The notes under the pieces are model-generated. The model was not told the origin of the DNA and did no database searches. It worked only from the letters and a program-made list of their open reading frames with translations. A stretch of 64,000 bases of DNA from Komagataella phaffii GS115 (Eukaryota; Ascomycota; Pichiomycetes; Pichiales; Pichiaceae): contig NC_012963.1 in NCBI RefSeq assembly GCF_000027005.1, positions 2,232,001-2,296,000 on the forward strand, read 5' to 3'. Positions within the stretch are counted from its first letter, which is position 1. Every line of letters starts with the position of its first letter. A program made the translations under genes and the position numbers. This document shows, piece by piece, positions 19,545 through 29,004 of the stretch.

Positions 19545-21371
19545 TTAGTAGTAGTCAGCGTCCAGAACACAACCCTTGGATGCATCTGACACTAATCTCT
19601 GGTATTTGGACAAAACACCTCTTCTAATTCTCTTGTCTGGAAGAGTGAATTTCTTTGCTCTGGCCTCTAGTTCGGATCTCTCGACTCTTATGTCTATAGT
19701 ATTGTTATCAGAGTCAATAGTAATCACATCACCGTTCTCAACCAGGGCAATAGGAGCAACACCGTCGACATAGTAATTTGCGTGAGCTGGGTCCTTGGCT
19801 CCATCTGACCAAGCCTCAGGTACGATGTGACCAATTAAGAATCCGTGAGATCCACCAGAAAATCTACCATCAGTAAGGAGAGCGCAGTCTTTACCTAGAC
19901 CGTAACCCATAAGAGCTGAAGAGGGCTTCAACATCTCAGGCATACCTGGAGCACCTCTAGGTCCCTCGTATCTAATAACGACGACAGTCTTCTCATCCTT
20001 CTTGATTTCACCTCTTTCCAAAGCTTCAATGAAATCTGTTTCCTCATTGTAACATTTGGCTTTACCTTCAAAAAATGTACCTTCCTTACCGGTAATCTTG
20101 GCAACCGATCCACCAGGGGCCAAAGAACCCTTCAGGATTTGTAAGTGACCTGTAGGCTTCAAAGGGTTGGATAGTGGTCTGATAATATCCTGCTCTAATG
20201 GCAAGTCAGCAAAGTTCTCCATGTTCTCCTTGACGGTTTTTCCCGTGACTGTTATACAGTCTCCATCAATCAAACCGTTTCTTAGCAGGTATTTGGTAAC
20301 AGCTGGAGTACCTCCGTATTTCTGTAAATCAGCCATGACGTACTTTCCAGAAGGCTTGAAATCAGCCAAAAATGGGGTCTTGTCAGAAATTCTTTGGAAG
20401 TCATCGATTGTCAATTCCACCCCAACAGTGTGGGCAATAGCAATTAAATGCAAAACTGCATTAGTCGAACCACCAGTGGCAATGACATAGGTGATGGCAT
20501 TTTCAAAAGCTGCTTTGGTCATGATATCCTTTGGAAGGATTTGCAATTCCATCAACTTTTTGATAGCAAAACCAACATTCTCACATTCTTCCTGCTTTTC
20601 CTTGGATATGGCCGGAGAAGATGATGACAATGGAAGAGACATACCCATCACCTCAGCACAGGATGCCATTGTATTGGCAGTGTACATACCACCACAAGAT
20701 CCGGGTCCTGGGCATGAATGGGCTACAATATCCTCTCTTTGCTCCTCGGTGATCTGACCGGAGATGAATTGACCGTAACTTTGGAAAGCACTGACCACAT
20801 CAATCTTTTCGGGAACTTTGTCAGTGACGTGAGATGGTTTACCCGCATGGATGGTACCACCGTAAACCATAATTGAAGGCCGGTTATGTCTAGCAAAACC
20901 CATCAGAACACCGGGCATATTTTTATCACAAGCTGGGATACCAATATTGGCATCATAATGCTGAGCCAACATAATAGTTTCAAAAGAGTCAGCAATAATT
21001 TCTCTGGATTGTAAGGAAAATCTCATTCCCTTCGTTCCCATGGAAATACCATCAGAGACACCGATGGTGTTAAACTGCATACCTTTCAGACCAGCTCTCT
21101 TGACGGACTCTGTACAGGTCATGTTGAGGTCTAATAAATGCATGTTACATGGGTTACCTGACCACCAGCATGATCCAACACCGACTTGACCTTTGTTCAT
21201 ATCTTCCTTGGTAAATCCCGTGGCATACAACATTGCCTGAGAAGCACCTTGAGACTTGGGTTGTGTGATAATAGAAGAGAACTTATTGAGTTTAACTTCC
21301 TGATTTCTGAGCAGGGACAAGCTGAAGAACCGCTTTCCCGAGCATTTTTGGGCACGAGTCGCAATATTCAT
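19545..21371 (-). CDS. ILV3: Dihydroxyacid dehydratase, mitochondrial
   Basis: Ilv3 dehydrates 2,3-dihydroxy-isovalerate and -methylvalerate to the 2-oxoacids in valine, leucine and isoleucine synthesis in the mitochondrial matrix. The 608-residue protein starts with a basic, Ser-rich presequence ([20 protein letters not shown]). The ILVD/EDD fold follows. Fe-S ligand motifs are intact: [13 protein letters not shown] near residue 66, PACDKNMPG near 146 and [16 protein letters not shown] near 218. The C-terminal active-site segment [12 protein letters not shown] is present near 510. ATG at 21371 is the first in-frame Met that supplies a presequence. Confidence 0.97.
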   Translation of the reverse strand: MNIATRAQKCSGKRFFSLSLLRNQEVKLNKFSSIITQPKSQGASQAMLYATGFTKEDMNKGQVGVGSCWWSGNPCNMHLLDLNMTCTESVKRAGLKGMQFNTIGVSDGISMGTKGMRFSLQSREIIADSFETIMLAQHYDANIGIPACDKNMPGVLMGFARHNRPSIMVYGGTIHAGKPSHVTDKVPEKIDVVSAFQSYGQFISGQITEEQREDIVAHSCPGPGSCGGMYTANTMASCAEVMGMSLPLSSSSPAISKEKQEECENVGFAIKKLMELQILPKDIMTKAAFENAITYVIATGGSTNAVLHLIAIAHTVGVELTIDDFQRISDKTPFLADFKPSGKYVMADLQKYGGTPAVTKYLLRNGLIDGDCITVTGKTVKENMENFADLPLEQDIIRPLSNPLKPTGHLQILKGSLAPGGSVAKITGKEGTFFEGKAKCYNEETDFIEALERGEIKKDEKTVVVIRYEGPRGAPGMPEMLKPSSALMGYGLGKDCALLTDGRFSGGSHGFLIGHIVPEAWSDGAKDPAHANYYVDGVAPIALVENGDVITIDSDNNTIDIRVERSELEARAKKFTLPDKRIRRGVLSKYQRLVSDASKGCVLDADYY

Positions 21372-21808
21372 TATCCGTTACTTGGTGATGTACAAGAGAC
21401 TTGTGAGTCAATGAGATGAATTTTTTTTTCTCTTCTCTTGATATCGGGAGAGACTGAAAAATTGACCGATCCACTAAGAGTTCGAGGGTCAGCCAATCAC
21501 AGAAGATGTCAATGTCATGCTATAGAAAAAAAGGGAAACCTAGCTGATGTACTGGATAATGGTAGGTATACAAGGGAGAATGCACGGATTTTCCACCATC
21601 CAAAGATTCTGTTTCATTTTCTGTTGAGAATTGAGTTGTCAGAGGGATGTTGAAATTCTTTATTGTAGGTAGAGAACGATCCGAGTATCGTTATGTAATC
21701 ATTATGTAAGCCTTACCCCATACTCATGAAATAGCCTAATCTATCCCGCTATCAAATAATTCTTAGTACAATCACTCATTGTCTCTCTTTGGAAGCAAAT
21801 TCACCAGA
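21372..21808. promoter_or_regulatory. Divergent promoter region of ILV3 and the malate synthase-like gene
   Basis: Two sites stand out. A perfect TGAGTCA (Gcn4/AP-1 core) lies at 21404-21410, only 33 bp above the ILV3 ATG. A CCAAT box with good flanks (AGCCAATCAC) lies at 21491-21500, about 120 bp above it. Gcn4 control of branched-chain synthesis genes is established in S. cerevisiae. The Gcn4-like site may fall inside the transcribed leader here, so its function is uncertain. No clear TATA or known site was seen close to the rightward gene. Confidence 0.45.
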
Positions 21809-23092
21809 ATGTCCAATGTTCAGTCCTTTGTGAATTCTTCTAGTGAGCATATGGAAGGAGTTACGTTTCAACCAGTCCCTGGAGGCAGCAATATTTTAAC
21901 TCCCGAATGTCTGACTCTGTTAACTGATCTTCATAGAAACTTCAATGCAAGACGAAAGCTTTTGTTGCAGGATTTCATGTCCCTTCATCAAGAAAGATAT
22001 CGTGGAGTTTTGCCAACATTCTCGGAGGAATCATTGATTCTTCGACAAGATGATTGGAAAAATGAAAAAGCAACCGACTTGGAAAATCTATTAGAATCTT
22101 CACCGGCGAACGGTAGTTTGGAGGGAAACGTTGTGAGCATGAATAACATTGTCTTACCGGTTTGGGAGAACTCTCTCAAAATTCAAGCCTTGCTTCATCA
22201 AAAGATAAAAGAAGGACGGGATATGATTATTGAGCCAAGAGGACTGAATTATAATGAAAAATCTTTGATGATTGACGGAGAGCCTGTGAGCGGAGCACTT
22301 CTGGATTTTGCAATTTTCTACTTCAAAAGTTTCCCACTCGTTGATAAAGTAACGTTCTATATTTCATCTTTATCCAGCCGCAATGAAGCAAGCTTCTGGA
22401 GAGATGTCTTTGAATTCACTCAGCACTATTACAAAACCGAAATCAACACTATTCTATGTATAGACAGCCTGGATTCTCTGTTTCAAATCGAAGAGATTCT
22501 CCAACAATTGAAACTATTTGTGGTCGGTCTTCATCACAACAGATACAAATATATGAACAGTTTCATTTCCACAACAGGTGAAGTGTTAGCCCAAGAGTCT
22601 CAATTAACATATAACACTCCATTATTATTCTACTACATTTCCATGTTGAAAAACGTCAGTCAGCGTCGTCAAATAAAACTTTTCAATGATCCGTTGCTAA
22701 ATCTCAAAACTCCAAATTACATCAGTGAGGATGATCTGTTGAACGGTGAAATTCTGGGCGGTAGTATAACGGAGAGTGCACTAAGGTCAACCATTCAACT
22801 ATGCATGGAAGAACTAAATTTATGGTGGAACAAAGTTCCACTAGATCTCTCCAGAGTTGAATTCTTAAGAGCTCTGCTGAATCAGTGGATTAACAAAAAG
22901 GCATACTTCAATAACGGGGTTCAATTATCCTCGGGGGATACACAAAAACTCGTTCGCCAATACAGTACTGGACAATATGATGTTGACAACATGATGAGCC
23001 CCAACCTTATATCCTTATCTTTGGAAGACTATGTTACTCTTAAAACTTATGGGAGTACCATTCCGATAAATATCCACCAGCAGAAATTGTAG
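21809..23092 (+). CDS. Degenerate malate synthase homologue (likely pseudoenzyme)
   Basis: The protein is 427 residues from the ATG at 21809; ten further upstream codons lack an ATG. It aligns by eye along most of malate synthase A: FNARRKLLLQDF near 45, LPTFSEESLILRQDDW near 65-80, PRGLNYNEKSLMIDGEPVSGALLDFA near 143, SFWRDVFEFTQHYY near 198, LFQIEEILQQL near 224 and GLHHNRYKYMNSFI near 240. The loop Arg is kept (R144). The metal-ligand Glu of the ETLPA motif is Asp219, the ligand Asp of the GRWDY motif is Lys247, and the segments with the catalytic-base Asp and the acetyl-CoA loop are missing. It is about 110-130 residues shorter than true malate synthases (about 535-555). It ends in QKL, a weak match to a PTS1 peroxisomal signal. 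The long, intact frame suggests a retained protein with a non-catalytic role. Confidence 0.75.
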   Translation: MSNVQSFVNSSSEHMEGVTFQPVPGGSNILTPECLTLLTDLHRNFNARRKLLLQDFMSLHQERYRGVLPTFSEESLILRQDDWKNEKATDLENLLESSPANGSLEGNVVSMNNIVLPVWENSLKIQALLHQKIKEGRDMIIEPRGLNYNEKSLMIDGEPVSGALLDFAIFYFKSFPLVDKVTFYISSLSSRNEASFWRDVFEFTQHYYKTEINTILCIDSLDSLFQIEEILQQLKLFVVGLHHNRYKYMNSFISTTGEVLAQESQLTYNTPLLFYYISMLKNVSQRRQIKLFNDPLLNLKTPNYISEDDLLNGEILGGSITESALRSTIQLCMEELNLWWNKVPLDLSRVEFLRALLNQWINKKAYFNNGVQLSSGDTQKLVRQYSTGQYDVDNMMSPNLISLSLEDYVTLKTYGSTIPINIHQQKL

Positions 23093-23102
23093 CAAGTCTA
23101 TC

Positions 23103-23915
23103 TCAACTCATGTTTCCATATTGTGGATCAGCATTATCAGTGTCGAGGCTAACCAAGGGTATGCCAAAGCTATCTTTCTGTTGAGTTCTGAGACTGATAC
23201 TATCTCTGTAGTAACTTGAGGTAGCTAGTGGGTCTTGGGAACTTCTAAGCAGCGGAATGATACCATCTGTGATCAAACTGTTACCGTAAGTAGTAGCACC
23301 GTTGGGTAATATAATATCTGCACTTGCCTTTGTAGGAGATACAAACTCTGACATTTCAACCCTTGCATATTTCAAATAATAATTCAACAGGTTATCCAAA
23401 TAGATACCTTGCAATTCTCGGTCGTAATCTGAAGAAAGAATTACATCCTGGATCCATCTCTGAAGTCTTGTATCAGAATCCAAGTCAATAAAGACTTTTA
23501 CGTCTGCAAGATTCGTTAACCTTGAGTCATACAGTGCATAAATTCCATGAATAAGCAGAACGTGAACAGCTTCTCTTCCTTGTTTCTGCTTGATCTCTGT
23601 GACTTCCTCTAACAATCTTTCGAAATCAAATCTTGATGGTAAAGATTGATCTTTGTCCCAATGTCCAATCTCTTTAGTGACCAAAAACTTAGCTTCAGGA
23701 TCAACTAAGTAGCTGTCAAAGTCAATAATCTTTATATTAATTTCAAAAGATTTTGTAGTTCGAAGCTTCAGCTCTTCCTCTAAACGTTTTGAAGCAGTTG
23801 ACTAGATCGTTAGAAAATATTCAATTGTTTAACGGACAAAAGTGACCCAACCTACCTTTCCGGATTTGTGACCTCCCCCTATCAAAACAACCACAGTGTT
23901 CTGGCTAGAAGACAT
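23103..23915 (-). CDS. Uridine kinase-like P-loop protein (Das2-type), spliced
   Basis: Two exons, 23915-23856 and 23801-23103, encode 252 residues. The 54-nt intron (23855-23802) has a 5' GTAGGT, branch-like TTTCTAAC and 3' CTAG. Splicing restores the P-loop: exon 1 ends GGGHKSGK and exon 2 begins STASKRLEEEL. Then come IIDFDSYLVDP (Walker-B-like region), FDFERLLEEV and LLIHGIYALYDSRL, as in uridine/phosphoribulokinase-type kinases. Length and features resemble S. cerevisiae Das2 more than Urk1. Phosphorylation of uridine or cytidine is inferred from the family. It is convergent with the malate synthase-like gene (10 bp), and its promoter faces FAL1. Confidence 0.82.
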
Positions 23916-23953
23916 TGGACAGCAAATTAGACACACCTAGTGAATGAGACACG

Positions 23954-24030
23954 GATGAGGTCAGACCAGATGTCATCAAGTCCTTGCACCTCGTTTGCTT
24001 ATGTAATCGCATCTTTTGACGAAAAATTTC
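23954..24030 (+). promoter_or_regulatory. PAC-like and RRPE-like elements before FAL1
   Basis: GATGAG at 23954-23959 matches the core of the PAC element and GAAAAATTTC at 24021-24030 resembles the RRPE element. The pair is typical of yeast ribosome-biogenesis promoters. FAL1 takes part in 18S rRNA maturation in S. cerevisiae, so the pairing fits. Both lie in the 137-bp spacer shared with the divergent Das2-type gene. Such short motifs also occur by chance. Confidence 0.4.
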
Positions 24031-24052
24031 AGATAGTGGTTCTCTTCAATCA

Positions 24053-25243
24053 ATGGAGTTTGACAGAGAAGCAGATAAACACCTCAAATTCAAGACTACC
24101 AAAGGTGTGCCGGTGGTGGCCTCCTTTGAAGAGATGAATCTGAAGGAAGACTTGCTGCGTGGTATCTATGGGTATGGTTTTGAGGCACCATCAGCTATTC
24201 AGTCAAGAGCCATCATGCAAATCCTCACCGGTAAGGATACTATAGCACAGGCCCAATCAGGAACCGGTAAGACTGCCACATTTTCCATTGGGATGCTGAA
24301 TGTTGTCGACACAAAGAAAAAGGATACTCAGGCCATTGTTTTATCTCCAACGAGAGAGTTAGCTGTGCAGATCAACAACGTAATACAAAATTTGGGAGAC
24401 TATATGAACATCCACACTTATGCTTGTATTGGTGGTACAAGTGTGGGAGAGGATTTAAAGAAATTGCAAAAAGGTCAACACATAGTTAGTGGTACTCCAG
24501 GAAGAGTCTGTGATATGATAAAAAGGCGAAACTTGAACGTTAGGAATGTTAAAATGTTAGTCCTGGATGAGGCCGATGAGCTGATGACAAAGGGATTTCA
24601 AGAGCAGATTTATGACATTTACAAAACTCTTCCGCCTTCCACTCAGGTGGTGGTTGTTAGTGCGACTTTAACTAAAGAGGTTCTAGTAATGACGAATAAG
24701 TTCATGAATGATCCTGTCAAAATCTTGGTGAAGAGGGATGAAGTGAGTTTGGAAGGAATTAGACAATTCTACATTCAGTGTGAAAAGGAGGAATGGAAGT
24801 TTGATACACTGTGTGATCTATATGACTCTTTGACAGTGACCCAAGCAGTGATTTTCTGTAACACCAAGAAGAAGGTCGATTGGCTGACCGAACATTTGCG
24901 AAAGGCTAACTTCACGGTTGTATCAATGCATGGAGACATGAAACAGGAGGACAGAGACAGAATTATGAATGAATTTAGATTGGGTAATTCCAGAGTATTG
25001 ATTTCCACCGATGTATGGGCTAGAGGAATCGATGTCCAGCAAGTTTCCTTAGTAATCAACTATGATATTCCTTTTGCCAAGGAAAACTATATCCATCGAA
25101 TTGGTAGGTCTGGTAGATTTGGAAGAAAAGGTATGGCTGTGAATCTAGTAACCGAGGAGGATATTGGAGAACTTCATGCCATTGAAAAATACTATTCGAA
25201 AAAAATTGAGGAGATGCCGGCAAACTTCAGTGATTTGGTTTAA
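24053..25243 (+). CDS. FAL1: DEAD-box RNA helicase Fal1 (eIF4A-III type)
   Basis: Fal1 is a nucleolar ATP-dependent RNA helicase needed for early 18S rRNA maturation; its animal relative is eIF4A-III. The 396-residue protein is nearly a bare helicase core with all motifs intact: Q motif near residue 46 (AIQSRA), AQSGTGKT near 64-71, [23 protein letters not shown] near 173, SAT near 204, then [10 protein letters not shown] and [11 protein letters not shown]. The N-terminus ([18 protein letters not shown]) and C-terminus ([11 protein letters not shown]) are closer to eIF4A-III than to eIF4A. ATG at 24053 is the first in frame. Confidence 0.93.
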   Translation: MEFDREADKHLKFKTTKGVPVVASFEEMNLKEDLLRGIYGYGFEAPSAIQSRAIMQILTGKDTIAQAQSGTGKTATFSIGMLNVVDTKKKDTQAIVLSPTRELAVQINNVIQNLGDYMNIHTYACIGGTSVGEDLKKLQKGQHIVSGTPGRVCDMIKRRNLNVRNVKMLVLDEADELMTKGFQEQIYDIYKTLPPSTQVVVVSATLTKEVLVMTNKFMNDPVKILVKRDEVSLEGIRQFYIQCEKEEWKFDTLCDLYDSLTVTQAVIFCNTKKKVDWLTEHLRKANFTVVSMHGDMKQEDRDRIMNEFRLGNSRVLISTDVWARGIDVQQVSLVINYDIPFAKENYIHRIGRSGRFGRKGMAVNLVTEEDIGELHAIEKYYSKKIEEMPANFSDLV

Positions 25244-25252
25244 CAGTTGTTT

Positions 25253-25819
25253 CTAGGCATTGTTCAAATTCAAAATACCCTCCAGTTGTTTATTTCTGGT
25301 CTGAAACACTTGAAATATCCTGTTGCAATAGTTCAGATCCCCTTTTGGTGTAAAATCGATATTCTCATTGACCAAATTACTTTCACTGCCTCTGACAAAA
25401 ATATCTAAATATAATTCTTCTTCGTGAGTCACTTCGTCAACAAATGTCCATTTCTGGACATCATAAGAGTGGACTTGCCAGTGATTGCTAAAACTGTCAA
25501 CCTTAATTACCTCAGACCCGTCATCATTAAAATCTATAATAATAATGTTATCTTCATCGAAATTGCACGTAATATGGTTTTTCCGACCAGATTTGTCGAT
25601 TGCCTCCTGTAGAAGGTTATTTCTGCTATGATTTTTGTTAGACTCCGTGATCTGAGGGTCAATCACTTCATGTCTATACGAGTGCGATACTTGGGGAAAA
25701 ATAAGCCTTGTCTTAATAAATGAGTCCTGGGAAGGGGCAGCATTGGAAGTCGACTTTTTGTATATGGAATCTGATATTAGGGAGCAATCCTGTAAGATCA
25801 CATTGTACTTTATTTGCAT
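25253..25819 (-). CDS. Unknown 188-residue protein
   Basis: No family recognised. The frame begins MQIKYNVILQDCSLIS and contains two Asp/Ile-rich beta-like stretches (DEDNIIIIDFNDDGSEVIKV near residue 88 and THEEELYLDIFVRG near 131). There is no membrane segment, signal peptide or known catalytic motif. It ends 9 bp from FAL1, tail to tail, and its head lies 152 bp from SEC20. Codon use looks normal and the frame is open from ATG to stop, so I take it as a real gene. Confidence 0.6.
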   Translation of the reverse strand: MQIKYNVILQDCSLISDSIYKKSTSNAAPSQDSFIKTRLIFPQVSHSYRHEVIDPQITESNKNHSRNNLLQEAIDKSGRKNHITCNFDEDNIIIIDFNDDGSEVIKVDSFSNHWQVHSYDVQKWTFVDEVTHEEELYLDIFVRGSESNLVNENIDFTPKGDLNYCNRIFQVFQTRNKQLEGILNLNNA

Positions 25820-25971
25820 GGCGTGACGTGAGGTGGGAATAGTTGCAGCCTAACTAACCTGGAGATGATATGATTCCTCAATGATCTCAGTTGACACTGA
25901 TTATGTAATAGATTGTCAACCTCTTCGCTGACAGTTTAAGTTACGTTTCTCCACTGCAAAACTGGCATATC

Positions 25972-27303
25972 ATGGATGAGGTAAGTGTGACAGTAGCTTT
26001 CAAAGTTGCATTTACTAACCTTTAGGATTATTTTCAACAAGACTATCAGCCTATAGAAAACAAACTTCGTTTTCTGAAGAAGAATATACAGCTGAGTCTT
26101 CATACTTTGAGTTCTGTCACTGAAGGAGCACCAGAGGAGTTTGAATCTCTGCGAGAGAGGGAGACGGAACAAGTTTTGAACTCTTTGTCGTCATTTTCGG
26201 AATGCATTGAATTGTACGTCTACAACTTGGACCAGGAAGCAACTAAAAACTTAGACAGGTTGATTTTCTTGGATGTTTTCAAAGAGCACTTGTCAGACCT
26301 AAGATCCCAGTTAAGAACGGCCATTTTGGCTAATCAAGCGAATCAAAAGAGATGTTTTGAAGCACATAGGCAGATTTATTGTCAAAACTCCTATAAATTG
26401 GCTGAAGAGAGACAATCCAAAGTTCAAGGTCAAGATGAAAGCAAGTCTTCAGTGGATGACACCATTGAGGATTCTACACCGATAGAAGTCAAAATTTTGA
26501 ACAAGAATCAATTGATCACGGACTCATTGGGGAAATCAAGAGAAATGATGCAAAGTTCAGTGATGCAATCGGAGTTGAATCTAGAAGAGTTGGATCAAAA
26601 CTCCAGGGATCTACAAACGTTGTCAGATAGATATGCCTTATTCAATGGAATTATTTCAGGTACCTCTGAATTAATGAAGACCATTAATAAGTCCTCCAAA
26701 AAAGAGAAGCGGGATATATATATGGCTTTGGCAGTTTTTTGTGCTGTCTCGGCCTGGATTGTTTGGAGACGATTGCTACGAAGACCTGTCATGTTGGTGT
26801 TTTGGATGGTCTTGAAGTCGTTCAACATTCTTGGCTTTGTATTACGATTGTTTGGTTTTACCTCAAAGGAAATCGAACAAACGGAAAAACTGATCCAAGA
26901 AACTTTGGATGTTGCTAAAGATATTGTAACCTCGTCGTCAAGTAAACCAGCAATCGTTTCCTCAATAACGAGTGCCTTCAAAAGTTCACCCAAAAGCATA
27001 ACGCAAAGCTCTGCGAGCTCCTCAACCAAAAGCATTATTAAAGATTCCATTAAAACATCAGTAAAAAGTACAGTCACAAGTCACACTACTATCACTCTCA
27101 AGGAGTCAATCAAGACTACAATAGGATCAATTTCCTCGTTGAAAGCAAAGCTTCCTCCATCATCTTTAACTACAAAATCACTCACCAGTTCAGCCACCTC
27201 CTCGTTGAACAAAAAAGTAATCAAGGCAATCAACTCATCCTTATCAATAACATCGCCATCTGCTACAGTTACTACCACGGCATTGGAGCATAATGAATTA
27301 TAA
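25972..27303 (+). CDS. SEC20: Golgi-ER retrograde SNARE Sec20, spliced
   Basis: Exons 25972-25980 and 26026-27303 flank a 45-nt intron (GTAAGT, TTTACTAAC, TTTAG). Exon 1 is only MDE, giving 428 residues. Sec20 is a SNARE of the ER Ufe1-Use1-Sec22 complex that receives COPI vesicles. The SNARE region (NKNQLITDSLGKSREMMQSS to LMKTINKSSKKEKRDI) closely follows known Sec20. It precedes hydrophobic segments near residues 230-270 (MALAVFCAVSAWIVW, VLRLFG). The luminal tail is unusually rich in Ser, Thr and Lys, a likely O-mannosylation zone, and ends HNEL where S. cerevisiae Sec20 has the HDEL retrieval signal. Confidence 0.92.
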
Positions 27304-27312
27304 CTATTTAAT

Positions 27313-28695
27313 TTATTTCTTCTTTTGAGAGGTTGAGTTCTTTGGTAATTCTTTGACAAAAGGAATGAATTCGGGTTCTCCTGGAATGTATTTTCTCAGC
27401 ACTTCAGGCACCTTCAGTCCATCCTCAGTCTGATAGTTCTCTAAAACACAACACAGGGCTCTTTCTGTGGCACATAACGTAGAGTTCAAACAGTGAACAT
27501 ATTTCTTCTCTTTTTGGGTAACAGACTTAATACCACATCTGATCTCCAAGTTTCTGGATTGATAGTCTGTACAATTAGAACATGAAACCAATTCTTTGAA
27601 CTCTTTTTGGAATGGGAACCAGGCTTCCAAGTCATATTTCTTAGCAGCAGCATTGTTCAACTCACCAGAGACAATACCAACAACTCTGTATGGAAGACCC
27701 AAGGATTGGTAAAATCCTTCAGCGGCACCAATCATACGGTCAAACTCTTCCCATGACTTGTCAGGCTCAGTTAGACAGAATTGTTCAATCTTCTCAAATG
27801 CATGCACTCTGAAGATACCCCAGGCATCCTTACCGTGAGAGCCAGCCTCCCTACGGAAACAAGAAGAGAAACCTGCATAACGAATTGGCAGTTGTTCTTG
27901 TGGCTTCTCAAACCACTCATTAGAGTGATATGCAGAGATCGGTTGCTCGGATGTAGCAATCAGGTACTTTTCATCGTCACCATCGGTAACCTTGTATAAT
28001 TCTTCGTCAAATTGAGATAATTGTGCTGTCTTGGCCATGACATCTTTGTTCATCATAACAGGAGCTTGCAAAGGGAGATAACCCTTTTGTGCCAAATAAC
28101 TCAGACCATAATTGATCAAAGCTTGGTTCAAAAAGACACCGTAGTTTCGTAAGAAGTAACCTCTGTGACCAACGATTTTAACACCACGCTCTGGATCATA
28201 ACCATCCAGACGCAGCAAAACTTCGTGGTGTGACAACTTGGCAGGAGCACCAGTTGCGGTAGCAATGTTGGTGACTTCTTTAATATTGGTTCCTTCAGGA
28301 GCCCAGTCTCTGACCAATTCGTTATTGTCTTCGTTGTCTGAAATAGGAACAGATTCATGCACAATATTACCAACTTGATTTACTTTGAAACGGAGGTTTC
28401 TGTCAGCTTCCTGTTCCTTCAAGTTGAGTTGTTCCTTTGCCTTCACAATCTCCTCTTTCTTCTGCAGTAGTTCTTTGGGGTCCTCCTTCTTTTTGAACTT
28501 CAATCCAATCTCCTTCTGGACCTTGTTCTGTTGCTTGTTCAACTCATCCAATTCGAATCTAATCTTCACCCAGTCTTTGTATTCAGAGATAATTTCATCA
28601 ACAATCTCGACTGAATCTCCTCTGGCCTTCTGAGACTTGCGGATAGCCTCCGGATCACCACCCCTCTCTTCAATGAATTGGACAATATCTAGCAT
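27313..28695 (-). CDS. SES1: Cytosolic seryl-tRNA synthetase
   Basis: Class II aminoacyl-tRNA synthetase that charges tRNA-Ser. The 460-residue length matches the yeast cytosolic enzyme (462). The N-terminal long coiled-coil arm that grips the tRNA variable arm occupies about residues 30-105 (FELDELNKQQNKVQKEIG). The class II catalytic core follows, with motif 2 FSSCFRREAGSHGKDAWGIF near 275-294 and the motif 3 region TLCATERALCCVLENYQ near 407-423. A Lys-rich tail (SQKKK) is typical of the fungal cytosolic form. No presequence is present, so it is not the mitochondrial enzyme. Confidence 0.96.
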   Translation of the reverse strand: MLDIVQFIEERGGDPEAIRKSQKARGDSVEIVDEIISEYKDWVKIRFELDELNKQQNKVQKEIGLKFKKKEDPKELLQKKEEIVKAKEQLNLKEQEADRNLRFKVNQVGNIVHESVPISDNEDNNELVRDWAPEGTNIKEVTNIATATGAPAKLSHHEVLLRLDGYDPERGVKIVGHRGYFLRNYGVFLNQALINYGLSYLAQKGYLPLQAPVMMNKDVMAKTAQLSQFDEELYKVTDGDDEKYLIATSEQPISAYHSNEWFEKPQEQLPIRYAGFSSCFRREAGSHGKDAWGIFRVHAFEKIEQFCLTEPDKSWEEFDRMIGAAEGFYQSLGLPYRVVGIVSGELNNAAAKKYDLEAWFPFQKEFKELVSCSNCTDYQSRNLEIRCGIKSVTQKEKKYVHCLNSTLCATERALCCVLENYQTEDGLKVPEVLRKYIPGEPEFIPFVKELPKNSTSQKKK

Positions 28696-29004
28696 CTATG
28701 ACGTGGATTTCTGAGGTTGGAAAAGAAGAGAAAATAAAAAAAAACTCCAGCCAAAATCACCTAAGGCAGGGTAACGTGAGACGCTTAACCGCATCCCGTA
28801 CCACAAACGTTATGTGATGGATCCATATCTATTCACCACAATAGAGCCCTCCAAAGGTGGGTGTGGCACAGAAAGGAAAAATACTGTGCCTGGCTTCCCT
28901 TCGACTATGCTAGGCTGAGAAGTTGGCTTTGAGAAACCAACTGTAGTTTTTTTTTCTAGTACTGCTCTTTTCTTGGCTATCAAAAGCTTTTTCCTTTTAA
29001 GGAA
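28696..29004. promoter_or_regulatory. Divergent spacer between SES1 and an unknown gene
   Basis: This 309-bp stretch holds both promoters. It contains A-rich and pyrimidine-rich tracts near each start codon (an A-run around 28733-28743 and a T-run around 28949). No known activator site, repeat or RNA gene was recognised. Confidence 0.35.

Noticed and set aside
23103..23684. Das2-type kinase as a truncated gene without P-loop
   Set aside because: An upstream exon at 23856-23915 and a 54-nt intron restore the P-loop with the correct phase.
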